DNA of 28,600 nucleotides from CAVURW01 sp963743595 (lineage in GTDB: Bacteria > Verrucomicrobiota > Verrucomicrobiia > Methylacidiphilales > UBA1321), in NCBI GenBank assembly GCA_963743595.1, contig CAVURW010000043.1, positions 1 through 28,600 on the forward strand. Direction: 5' to 3'. The translations under genes were made by a program, and so were the position numbers. The notes under the pieces were generated by a model that did no database searches, was not told the origin of the DNA, and saw nothing but the letters and a program-made list of their open reading frames with translations. Shown here one piece after another: positions 1 through 7,656 of this stretch (its first letter is position 1; each line of letters starts with the position of its first letter).

Positions 1-352
1 GGGCTCTGCCCGGTCCGAACCTAATCTTTATTGCCTTTTCTGTCTGCTGCTGCTCTCAGCTTATTCCCACACGTCGAACCCTCACAACGAGGCGCGTCTC
101 CATCGTTCCAGGTTCAATTTTTCTTAGCTGCCTTCAACTTGTGCTCCCAGTTAGCTGCGAAGCCTTTTGACGCCATAAAGACGACTCTTGAAGAGATTCA
201 GCTACTTCTTGACGCATTTTGGCATCCTTTCGGCAGCCTGGCGCCTTTTCAGGCTTCAAATGGGTGCCGTTTCTCTTCATGCGAAGCCTTTCGGCATCCC
301 TTTCGCACCCACGCAATCAGTCTTACGCAAACGCATAAACGTATTGCGTCTT
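1..352. other. Unrecognised flank upstream of the tandem introns (5' exon side)
   Basis: I recognise no gene here. Reading frames exist on both strands, but none resembles a known family and base composition is pyrimidine-rich on the plus strand. Short imperfect repeats occur: GCGAAGCCTTT appears near 158 and again near 281, and GGCATCC(C)TTTCG appears near 222 and 293. A 7-base inverted repeat, ACGCAAT (311-317) and ATTGCGT (343-349), ends three bases before the intron start, so the 5' exon could fold into a stem-loop just before the insertion site. The last six bases, CGTCTT (347-352), are the expected IBS1 position for the intron. Confidence 0.5.
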
Positions 353-2583
353 TTGCGAACTGATGTTGATACAAGTAGTGTTCTATATGAAGTCAGGTGA
401 CACCATAAGAAGAACCTGCGGTTCCGTCCGCAGTAGCCTAGCGGCATTGGCGCGGGGGGTAACTCCCGGGTCAAAAGCTGCCGTGACATCATCCCATCCT
501 CATCATGAGGCGGGGCTCACTGTGAAGTGTGCCCTGAGCCTGATAGCGTTAATTGGGCATAGGGACAGGCTGATTGGCAAGTCTAATGTAAGTGAACTGA
601 GTAAAAGTGTCGTTAATACGAAAGAGCCCAAAACGCTGGTAGGCTCTGACCAAAATGGTAAAGCGGTGAGTTGTCTTCTGTTAGACGGGAAGCACACGGA
701 TCACAGAACCGCCGGCATACTATCAGAGACTAAACCAATCGTGTACTTGTATCGAAACAGGATAAGCCCGATATCTTGCCTTCACTGGGCAGGCGTCTCC
801 GTAAGGAGCACTGATGAGATAGCGGGTATGAGAGGTTGGAAAAAGCAAATGCTGTTCTGTAATGGAACGGATAGAAGACGATCTTCAACACGAAAGTGTG
901 CCCACTTCCAACTGGTCGTGAATGACGAGAGAGTTCGTAGAACCTGCTTAGGAGGGAATGTCAAATGAACATGGTTAACCCCATGTGTGCGCCCTCCGAT
1001 AAAGCGCTCAACTGGAACCAGATCAACTGGAAAAAGTGTGAGCAATTTGTGCGCAGGCTGCAAGCGCGTATCGTCAAGAGCATACGGGAAAAGCGTTGGG
1101 GCAAGGTGCAAGCCTTGCAGCGACTCTTGACCCATTCGTTTTCCGGTCGAGCCTTGGCCGTGAAACGAGTTACGGAAAATAAAGGCAAACGCACGGCGGG
1201 AGTCGACCGGGTTCTCTGGAAGACTCTGGCCAGCAAAGCAGTGGCGATTGAGTCGCTGGGCGGTCGGGGCTATCGGCCCCAGCCGTTACGGCGCATTTAC
1301 ATCCCCAAATCCAACGGTAAGCTTCGCCCGCTGGGCATCCCCACCATGAAGGATCGAGCGATGCAGGCACTTCACCTGCTCGGCCTGATCCCGATTGCGG
1401 AGACCCTGGCGGATCGAAACTCCTATGGATTTCGCCCCGAACGGTCCACCCACGATGCCTTGGAGCAATGCCACGGCATCTTGTCCAAGGAGTACTCGCC
1501 CCAGTGGATTTTGGAGGGTGATATTAAAGGATGTTTTGATCATATCAGTCACGATTGGATGCTGCGGAACATTCCCATGAACCGGGGCATCCTGAGTAAG
1601 TGGTTAAAGGCCGGTTTTGTCGAAAATCGAACCCTGTTCCCCACAGTCGCGGGAACTCCTCAGGGCGGGATCATTTCCCCAACCCTGGCCAACATGACCT
1701 TGGATGGGTTGGAAAGCCTTCTGAAAGAACGATTTCCCATCGTAATTAAGAAGAGCCTCCGCCATAACCCCAAAGTCCACTTGGTACGGTACGCCGATGA
1801 CTTCATTATCACCGCAGCGGATAAAACCTTGCTTGAAAATGAAGTGCGTCCCTTGGTCGAGCAGTTTTTGTGCGACCGAGGGCTGGTCCTTTCACCCGAA
1901 AAGACCAAAATCACGCATATCGACAAAGGGTTTGATTTCCTCGGCCAAAACGTACGCAAGTACAACGGTACCCTGCTGATCCAACCCTCCAAGAAAAACA
2001 CCCTCGCGTGCTTGGATAAAGTTCGGCAGGCCATCGACCGTTCGGGTGCCCTCGACCAAGTGGCCGTGATCAAACAACTCAATCCCATCCTGCGCGGCTG
2101 GTCCAATTACCATCGGCATGCGGTGTCCAAACGCCGCTTTTGCTGGATGGAAATCGCCGTGCAAAACTGTCTCTGGTTCTGGGCTAAACGCCGCCACCAG
2201 CACAAGCCATTTCCCTGGATCGTCCATAAGTACTGGCGATACTTTAATGGCAAGAAGGTGTTTGCTGCGGATACCGGAAAACGGACCGATAAGGGGCAAA
2301 GCATCTGGGCCAAGCTACTCTGCTTGAGTCAGGTACGCATCGTCCGTTTCCGCCGACTTCGAATCGATGCCAATCCTTTCGACCCGGCCTGGTATTCGTA
2401 TTTTGAAGAGCGCCCCCTCTTTAAGAAGTTTGGCATTCGAATGAACCCGAAACAGCCTCCCGTAACATGACTCGGTTCTGCCTTCTACAGCAGGACTTCT
2501 CACGGCTCGAGCCGGATGAAGGGAAACTTTCAAGTCCGGTTCCAAGGGGAGGAGTTGGTAGTAATATCAACTCCTTACCCGGT
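353..2583 (+). mobile_element. Group II intron, copy 1 (full length)
   Basis: This is a self-splicing retroelement of 2231 bases. The 5' end reads TTGCG (close to the GUGYG consensus) and the 3' end reads TTACCCGGT. Domain V is clear at 2509-2542: it starts GAGCCGG, ends TCCGGTTC, is 34 nt long and carries the catalytic AGC. Domain VI follows as a stem GGAGTTG/CAACTCC with a plausible branch-point A at 2577, seven bases before the 3' end. Domain IV holds the maturase gene at 965-2470. The boundaries were fixed by comparing the two copies: the shared sequence begins at 352 and ends at 4814 with period 2231, leaving one base of ambiguity. Possible EBS1 matches to IBS1 CGTCTT are AAGACG at 875-880 and AGACG at 683-687; neither is tested. 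No target gene is recognisable. Confidence 0.9.
965..2470 (+). CDS. ltrA: Group II intron reverse transcriptase/maturase (copy 1)
   Basis: This 501-residue intron-encoded protein should assist splicing of its host intron and reverse-transcribe it at the DNA target. An N-terminal RVT_N-like region (about 15-95, with TAGVD at 77-81) is followed by fingers/palm motifs. These include IPKSNGKLRPLGIP (113-126), the first catalytic Asp in EGDIKGCFD (184-192), TPQGG (231-235) and the YADD box (276-279). The maturase/X region includes LRGWSNYHR near 350. The protein ends with NPFDPAWYSYFEERP and a short tail; no Cys/His HNH endonuclease domain follows, and only 38 bases separate the stop from domain V. 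A strong Shine-Dalgarno AGGAGGG (950-956) supports the ATG at 965. The type resembles chloroplast-like (CL) intron proteins. Confidence 0.95.
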   Translation: MNMVNPMCAPSDKALNWNQINWKKCEQFVRRLQARIVKSIREKRWGKVQALQRLLTHSFSGRALAVKRVTENKGKRTAGVDRVLWKTLASKAVAIESLGGRGYRPQPLRRIYIPKSNGKLRPLGIPTMKDRAMQALHLLGLIPIAETLADRNSYGFRPERSTHDALEQCHGILSKEYSPQWILEGDIKGCFDHISHDWMLRNIPMNRGILSKWLKAGFVENRTLFPTVAGTPQGGIISPTLANMTLDGLESLLKERFPIVIKKSLRHNPKVHLVRYADDFIITAADKTLLENEVRPLVEQFLCDRGLVLSPEKTKITHIDKGFDFLGQNVRKYNGTLLIQPSKKNTLACLDKVRQAIDRSGALDQVAVIKQLNPILRGWSNYHRHAVSKRRFCWMEIAVQNCLWFWAKRRHQHKPFPWIVHKYWRYFNGKKVFAADTGKRTDKGQSIWAKLLCLSQVRIVRFRRLRIDANPFDPAWYSYFEERPLFKKFGIRMNPKQPPVT

Positions 2584-4814
2584 TTGCGAACTGATGTTGA
2601 TACAAGTAGTGTTCTATATGAAGTCAGGTGACACCATAAGAAGAACCTGCGGTTCCGTCCGCAGTAGCCTAGCGGCATTGGCGCGGGGGGTAACTCCCGG
2701 GTCAAAAGCTGCCGTGACATCATCCCATCCTCATCATGAGGCGGGGCTCACTGTGAAGTGTGCCCTGAGCCTGATAGCGTTAATTGGGCATAGGGACAGG
2801 CTGATTGGCAAGTCTAATGTAAGTGAACTGAGTAAAAGTGTCGTTAATACGAAAGAGCCCAAAACGCTGGTAGGCTCTGACCAAAATGGTAAAGCGGTGA
2901 GTTGTCTTCTGTTAGACGGGAAGCACACGGATCACAGAACCGCCGGCATACTATCAGAGACTAAACCAATCGTGTACTTGTATCGAAACAGGATAAGCCC
3001 GATATCTTGCCTTCACTGGGCAGGCGTCTCCGTAAGGAGCACTGATGAGATAGCGGGTATGAGAGGTTGGAAAAAGCAAATGCTGTTCTGTAATGGAACG
3101 GATAGAAGACGATCTTCAACACGAAAGTGTGCCCACTTCCAACTGGTCGTGAATGACGAGAGAGTTCGTAGAACCTGCTTAGGAGGGAATGTCAAATGAA
3201 CATGGTTAACCCCATGTGTGCGCCCTCCGATAAAGCGCTCAACTGGAACCAGATCAACTGGAAAAAGTGTGAGCAATTTGTGCGCAGGCTGCAAGCGCGT
3301 ATCGTCAAGAGCATACGGGAAAAGCGTTGGGGCAAGGTGCAAGCCTTGCAGCGACTCTTGACCCATTCGTTTTCCGGTCGAGCCTTGGCCGTGAAACGAG
3401 TTACGGAAAATAAAGGCAAACGCACGGCGGGAGTCGACCGGGTTCTCTGGAAGACTCTGGCCAGCAAAGCAGTGGCGATTGAGTCGCTGGGCGGTCGGGG
3501 CTATCGGCCCCAGCCGTTACGGCGCATTTACATCCCCAAATCCAACGGTAAGCTTCGCCCGCTGGGCATCCCCACCATGAAGGATCGAGCGATGCAGGCA
3601 CTTCACCTGCTCGGCCTGATCCCGATTGCGGAGACCCTGGCGGATCGAAACTCCTATGGATTTCGCCCCGAACGGTCCACCCACGATGCCTTGGAGCAAT
3701 GCCACGGCATCTTGTCCAAGGAGTACTCGCCCCAGTGGATTTTGGAGGGTGATATTAAAGGATGTTTTGATCATATCAGTCACGATTGGATGCTGCGGAA
3801 CATTCCCATGAACCGGGGCATCCTGAGTAAGTGGTTAAAGGCCGGTTTTGTCGAAAATCGAACCCTGTTCCCCACAGTCGCGGGAACTCCTCAGGGCGGG
3901 ATCATTTCCCCAACCCTGGCCAACATGACCTTGGATGGGTTGGAAAGCCTTCTGAAAGAACGATTTCCCATCGTAATTAAGAAGAGCCTCCGCCATAACC
4001 CCAAAGTCCACTTGGTACGGTACGCCGATGACTTCATTATCACCGCAGCGGATAAAACCTTGCTTGAAAATGAAGTGCGTCCCTTGGTCGAGCAGTTTTT
4101 GTGCGACCGAGGGCTGGTCCTTTCACCCGAAAAGACCAAAATCACGCATATCGACAAAGGGTTTGATTTCCTCGGCCAAAACGTACGCAAGTACAACGGT
4201 ACCCTGCTGATCCAACCCTCCAAGAAAAACACCCTCGCGTGCTTGGATAAAGTTCGGCAGGCCATCGACCGTTCGGGTGCCCTCGACCAAGTGGCCGTGA
4301 TCAAACAACTCAATCCCATCCTGCGCGGCTGGTCCAATTACCATCGGCATGCGGTGTCCAAACGCCGCTTTTGCTGGATGGAAATCGCCGTGCAAAACTG
4401 TCTCTGGTTCTGGGCTAAACGCCGCCACCAGCACAAGCCATTTCCCTGGATCGTCCATAAGTACTGGCGATACTTTAATGGCAAGAAGGTGTTTGCTGCG
4501 GATACCGGAAAACGGACCGATAAGGGGCAAAGCATCTGGGCCAAGCTACTCTGCTTGAGTCAGGTACGCATCGTCCGTTTCCGCCGACTTCGAATCGATG
4601 CCAATCCTTTCGACCCGGCCTGGTATTCGTATTTTGAAGAGCGCCCCCTCTTTAAGAAGTTTGGCATTCGAATGAACCCGAAACAGCCTCCCGTAACATG
4701 ACTCGGTTCTGCCTTCTACAGCAGGACTTCTCACGGCTCGAGCCGGATGAAGGGAAACTTTCAAGTCCGGTTCCAAGGGGAGGAGTTGGTAGTAATATCA
4801 ACTCCTTACCCGGT
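2584..4814 (+). mobile_element. Group II intron, copy 2 (tandem, no exon between copies)
   Basis: This is a second copy with the same length and, wherever I compared it, the same sequence as copy 1. It begins TTGCGAACTG directly after the GGT that ends copy 1. Domain V lies at 4740-4773 and the 3' end GGT at 4812-4814. The 3' exon starts CCAACTTTTATACC. Because no exon sequence separates the copies, only the outer boundaries (352/353 and 4814/4815) touch host DNA. Identity of the copies implies a very recent event, strong gene conversion, or an assembly effect. Confidence 0.9.
3196..4701 (+). CDS. ltrA: Group II intron reverse transcriptase/maturase (copy 2)
   Basis: The protein is identical to that of copy 1 (501 residues, YADD at 276-279, no HNH domain). 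Its own Shine-Dalgarno AGGAGGG is at 3181-3187. Both copies are uninterrupted, so both introns could be active. One protein can act on both RNAs because the two introns share all binding sites. Confidence 0.95.
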   Translation: MNMVNPMCAPSDKALNWNQINWKKCEQFVRRLQARIVKSIREKRWGKVQALQRLLTHSFSGRALAVKRVTENKGKRTAGVDRVLWKTLASKAVAIESLGGRGYRPQPLRRIYIPKSNGKLRPLGIPTMKDRAMQALHLLGLIPIAETLADRNSYGFRPERSTHDALEQCHGILSKEYSPQWILEGDIKGCFDHISHDWMLRNIPMNRGILSKWLKAGFVENRTLFPTVAGTPQGGIISPTLANMTLDGLESLLKERFPIVIKKSLRHNPKVHLVRYADDFIITAADKTLLENEVRPLVEQFLCDRGLVLSPEKTKITHIDKGFDFLGQNVRKYNGTLLIQPSKKNTLACLDKVRQAIDRSGALDQVAVIKQLNPILRGWSNYHRHAVSKRRFCWMEIAVQNCLWFWAKRRHQHKPFPWIVHKYWRYFNGKKVFAADTGKRTDKGQSIWAKLLCLSQVRIVRFRRLRIDANPFDPAWYSYFEERPLFKKFGIRMNPKQPPVT

Positions 4815-4940
4815 CCAACTTTTATACCCCTGGATAGCAGGAAGGGGTGCCGCTGATCTGCTCTGGTTTTTCAGGGTACTTTCGAGGCGGTCACTTCCCG
4901 TGACCCGAAGCTGAAGGTTATAAACCCGTCTGTGTAGGTG
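4815..4940. other. 3' exon side of the introns, short gap with a hairpin
   Basis: I see no gene in this short stretch. A perfect 6-base stem GGTCAC/GTGACC with the loop TTCCC lies at 4889-4905; it has no following T-run, so it is not a convincing terminator. The stretch separates the intron 3' end from the stop codon of the convergent small secreted protein gene. Confidence 0.4.
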
Positions 4941-5303
4941 CTATTGTGATGGAGGATTGGACATATCCGTTAAAAATTCCTCCGCCCATTTTTTGTCATC
5001 AGCGTTCCATTTGTCTGACGACTCAATACCTTTGAGTATGGTCGTACATTCGCCACGATTTAGCTGCAGTACTACCATAGAATACACACAAAACCTAGAG
5101 TCATCACGTTGACTCCGTAGATCCTTGATCATGGCATATAGAATAGTGGGCTTACAGACAGAAGCGAATTGAGAAATTACTGATAATCTTTTATCCGGTT
5201 GTGCGCGATGAAGATCGTCTAGGAACGTTTGTAGAACCTCATCCGAGGCAAAGACAGGAGACAAGAATATTGTCAGCATTAATAATACAAGAATTACTTT
5301 CAT
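4941..5303 (-). CDS. Small secreted protein, candidate immunity protein for the Rhs hydrolase tip
   Basis: This 120-residue protein has a clear signal peptide (MKVILVLLMLTIFLSPVFA, with a likely cut after Ala19-Ser20) and then an acidic, alpha-helical-looking mature part with two cysteines (about 49 and 67) and a third near 86. I do not recognise the family. Its ATG overlaps the TGA of the upstream hydrolase frame (ATGA at 5300-5303), which implies translational coupling. A secreted partner directly behind a toxin-like lipase tip fits the known effector-immunity layout, in which lipase effectors are neutralised in the periplasm. The role is inferred from position only; a lipoprotein Cys at the cleavage site is absent. 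Confidence 0.6.
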   Translation of the reverse strand: MKVILVLLMLTIFLSPVFASDEVLQTFLDDLHRAQPDKRLSVISQFASVCKPTILYAMIKDLRSQRDDSRFCVYSMVVLQLNRGECTTILKGIESSDKWNADDKKWAEEFLTDMSNPPSQ

Positions 5304-6492
5304 GGTGCGGTTAGTATTTTTACTACACTTGAATAAACGTCAGATGGCATCGATTCGTGATGTGAAAAAGGTTCAGGTATATTCTGTACATTCTGACCTG
5401 GAGACGAAGGGGAAGCAGTAGCTCCGATTACATCCACTGGGAATGCTCCGCCATTAGATTGATGAAAGTCATATGTATTCTGCACATTTGGCGGAATAAT
5501 CTCTGACGATGCTTCTTTAGCAATAGATTTACCATTTACAGGATCGATAAAGATGAGATTATTTACAGGTATTCCCAACTTATTAAGTTTCCGTGCTAAC
5601 TCTAGAGCTGAAATTCCACCTCGACTATATCCAATAATATTTACGGGACACTTCCGGATTTGCGGCTCTAGCAGCCTTAATATCCTTTATAGCCTTTGCC
5701 TGGCCAAACAACTGATTTCGATCATAAAATGTTCCTCCGGTCACCTTGGCCATTTGAGTGAGTTCGTCGTTTGAATATCCAGGTCCAGTTGGTCCTGCCC
5801 CATAGAAATAGACATTGATAAGCCCACTTGGATCAATACAGCAAATTGGATTATTGCCACAGTACCGATAGGGGTTAATTCCTCCCGCTTCCTCGATAGG
5901 GTCTCTGGAGAGCCATCGTCCAGTATTCGAGTCGTAAATTCGATTCAAAGTTAAATAAAGTCCACTCGACATGTGATTATAATAGCCTGCATATTGGGGC
6001 GTTGGGAGCGTTGTTCCTGACACGACGGTAGTCCTGCCATATAAGCCGGGAGGTAATCGCTCCTGTACTACTGATTAATTCTCTAACAGACCCTAGATGA
6101 TCTCTTGTGTAGAAATGTGAGAGGCGATCAAAATCCGTAGTTTGGGTAAACTTGCCTAACTCTCCAGGGAATGTGAGGGACACGAGCTGCAGCTCATCGT
6201 AGGTAAGGGGCATCGGAAACCAATCCACTAGAACTGAATACCGAGGGCAATCGTAGGTGCAAATGCTGAGGCACAATCTTCCGGTAGTAGGTAAGACTCG
6301 TACCGTCTGCGGAGGCAAATCTTCAATTGGCGACATCCTCCTTAAAAGGGCGTCGTACACGTAGGTGATCAGCACGAGAAACGAGAGGAAAGGCAAACCG
6401 TGCATAGCTGTTGTAGATGTAATACCACAAGTTCCGCACACAGCACCGCTAGCCCATAACATTACAGTTGTAGTTAAGCTTATCATAAGCAT
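5300..6492 (-). pseudogene. Rhs/YD-repeat protein C-terminal part with alpha/beta-hydrolase tip, frameshifted
   Basis: Three overlapping frames together encode the end of an Rhs protein. Frame 1 (6492 to about 6040) contains TYVYDALLRR and the core motif YTRDHLGSVREL. Frame 2 (about 6040 to 5650) continues with YGRTTVVSG, AGYYNHMSSGLYLT, YDSNTGRWLSRDPIEE and NPYRYCGNNP..DPSGL, the hallmark end of the Rhs core. A variable tip follows. Frame 3 (about 5650 to 5300) carries VNIIGYSRGG (encoded 5644-5615), a GxSxG nucleophile elbow of lipase-like hydrolases, then LIFIDPV. Removing one base near 5648 would fuse frames 2 and 3 as NPEVPVNIIGYSRGG. Near 6040 several codons are missing. Upstream of about 6360 the Rhs signal fades. 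The gene is dead unless the shifts are sequencing errors. Confidence 0.75.
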
Positions 6493-6624
6493 ATAAAATA
6501 ATTCATAAAGCTTTATTTATGATTTCGACTGTGGATAGAGTATTAAAAATCGAAGCTGACTATCTTAATATCTTAATTCGGAAAACCGTTGTAACCTTGG
6601 CGGACCAGATAAAATGGATCAGGA
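6493..6624. other. AT-rich stretch with no gene seen
   Basis: This stretch lies between two minus-strand gene remnants. It is AT-rich with stops in all frames and includes TGTGGATAG near 6529, one base from a DnaA box. I assign it no function. Confidence 0.3.
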
Positions 6625-6924
6625 TTAATAGCCATAATGGTCTCTGGTTAGTCCCTCGCCATTTGGAGGGAATTGTCTTTCTGAAGGGAGAGTGCGACGG
6701 GAACCGCTATTGGTGTTTTGCACACTCGCTACCCGCGCCGTCAGTTCGCCATCCCCATCAATCGTCTGGTATACAAAATGGCACGAATCCGCGGGTCCCC
6801 CAATGTCCGCACCCGAGCCCTGAAGCGTGTAGACACCTGTCGAATACTCATAAAGCGTTGTACTGCAATTACAAGGAGGACGTTTCCACAGGTAATCCGT
6901 GTTATCGATCCTACTCAGCGACGG
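6625..6924 (-). pseudogene. Fragment of a concanavalin-like (DUF1349-type) domain protein
   Basis: An open minus-strand frame without a start codon encodes about 99 residues. Its middle reads YTLQGSGADIGGPADSCHF, then VYQTIDGDGELTARVASVQ. This matches the pattern GSGaDIwgtaDsFhFvyq..GDGeItARV.s.qNT found in extracellular beta-sandwich domains attached to secreted enzymes and adhesins. The usual continuation (AKAGVMIRE) is missing; after NTNSG the frame becomes unrelated and stops at 6625-6627. This is a broken remnant of a secreted multi-domain protein. The family call is from memory of the motif only. Confidence 0.55.
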
Positions 6925-7110
6925 CTACGATAGCCAAAATCGCCGCCTTTATCCCAGGCGGGAGTCTGTCCCAAGCTTGAATGACCAGCTTCAATTGTGG
7001 GTCCTGTATTTCTTGTGTGCCTATCGCTGTGCTACCTATCGCAAGTCCCTGTGGTTCCAACGCCATATTGCCGGTCTGCGACCTGGGCTTAACATGAGGC
7101 CGTCCCTTCG
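6911..7110 (-). pseudogene. Possible recombinase-like C-terminal tail
   Basis: The end of a minus-strand frame reads IGSTAIGTQEIQDPQLKLVI then QAWDRLPPGIKAAILAIV, stopping at TAG 6911-6913. The pattern DPqL..vi.aW..LP..iKaaILaiV resembles the tail of integrase-type and related proteins in PVC bacteria. Upstream codons do not form a recognisable catalytic domain, so only a tail survives. It overlaps the next fragment in another frame. The similarity is a recollection, not a computed match. Confidence 0.3.
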
Positions 7111-7157
7111 GGCCTAAAGGCAAGAAGGCATCGTGAAGTCGAAAGGCGCGATTGGGT

Positions 7158-7196
7158 CCAGCGTCACGCTGGTTATTGGATGCAACGTCACGTTGC
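7158..7196. repeat. Two adjacent 15-base palindromes with compensatory changes
   Basis: CCAGCGTCACGCTGG (7158-7172) and GCAACGTCACGTTGC (7182-7196) are both near-perfect inverted repeats around the same centre CGTCACG. They differ by paired changes (G to A on one arm, C to T on the other) that keep base pairing. They lie four bases beyond the stop codon of the VOC gene and could act as a terminator-like or REP-like structure. There is no T-run. Confidence 0.6.
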
Positions 7197-7200
7197 TTGC

Positions 7201-7617
7201 CTAGACCGCTGTTTTCGATTCGCAGTTGATCATCCAGGAGACGCCGTAACGGTCGACTAACATCCCGAAGCCCTTCGCCCAAAACGTCTCCTGAAAAGCC
7301 ATGTTGATCGAGCCCTTTTCGGCGAGTGCATCAAACAGGCGACGCGCTTCATCGAAGTTCTCTATCCCTATGGAGAGCGCGATTCCTTGCGGTTTCTCGT
7401 GGCGATTGGGTGGAGAATCAGCACCCATGATTACCGAAGTCCCCACGATCAATGTGGAATGCAAAACCTTCCCATGGTAATCAGGTGGAGTGTGATCGCC
7501 TGCCGGAGAACTGCCGTAAAGCATCATGTTCTGGATTTTGCCACCGAACGTGAGAGCGTAAAAGTTCATCGCCTCTTCGCAGTTGCCGTTGAAGTGGAGG
7601 TAAGGGTTGATTTGCAT
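7201..7617 (-). CDS. VOC (glyoxalase/PhnB-like) family protein
   Basis: This complete 138-residue protein belongs to the vicinal oxygen chelate fold, PhnB/YjdN type. Motifs seen are INPYLHFNGNCEEAMNFYAL at the start, FGGKI, GDHTPPDYHGKVLHSTL in the middle, a PQGIALSIGI strand, and WAKGFGMLVDRYGVSW near the C-terminus. Proteins of this subgroup often lack a known substrate, although some relatives act on glyoxal-like or phosphonate compounds. The gene follows gyrA in the same direction after 39 bases, so read-through from gyrA is possible. Length is normal for the family. Confidence 0.9.
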   Translation of the reverse strand: MQINPYLHFNGNCEEAMNFYALTFGGKIQNMMLYGSSPAGDHTPPDYHGKVLHSTLIVGTSVIMGADSPPNRHEKPQGIALSIGIENFDEARRLFDALAEKGSINMAFQETFWAKGFGMLVDRYGVSWMINCESKTAV

Positions 7618-7656
7618 AGCACCATGCTGGTGGGCCTGCCCCGAGAAGTCAAACCG

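Noticed and set aside
9..20. CCCGGTCC at the window start resembles the intron 3' junction CCCGGT|CC
   Set aside because: Only eight bases match and no domain V/VI sequence precedes it, so a third intron end is not supported.
363..968. Open frame of about 200 codons before each maturase (also 2516-3199)
   Set aside because: It lies in the structured 5' part of the intron RNA (domains I-III), has no family signal and ends on the maturase start; it is open by chance.
6526..6534. TGTGGATAG, near-match to a DnaA box
   Set aside because: One mismatch, isolated, inside a decayed region.
6519..6980. 153-codon plus-strand frame
   Set aside because: The minus strand carries the recognisable domain remnant; the plus frame has no similarity I can name.
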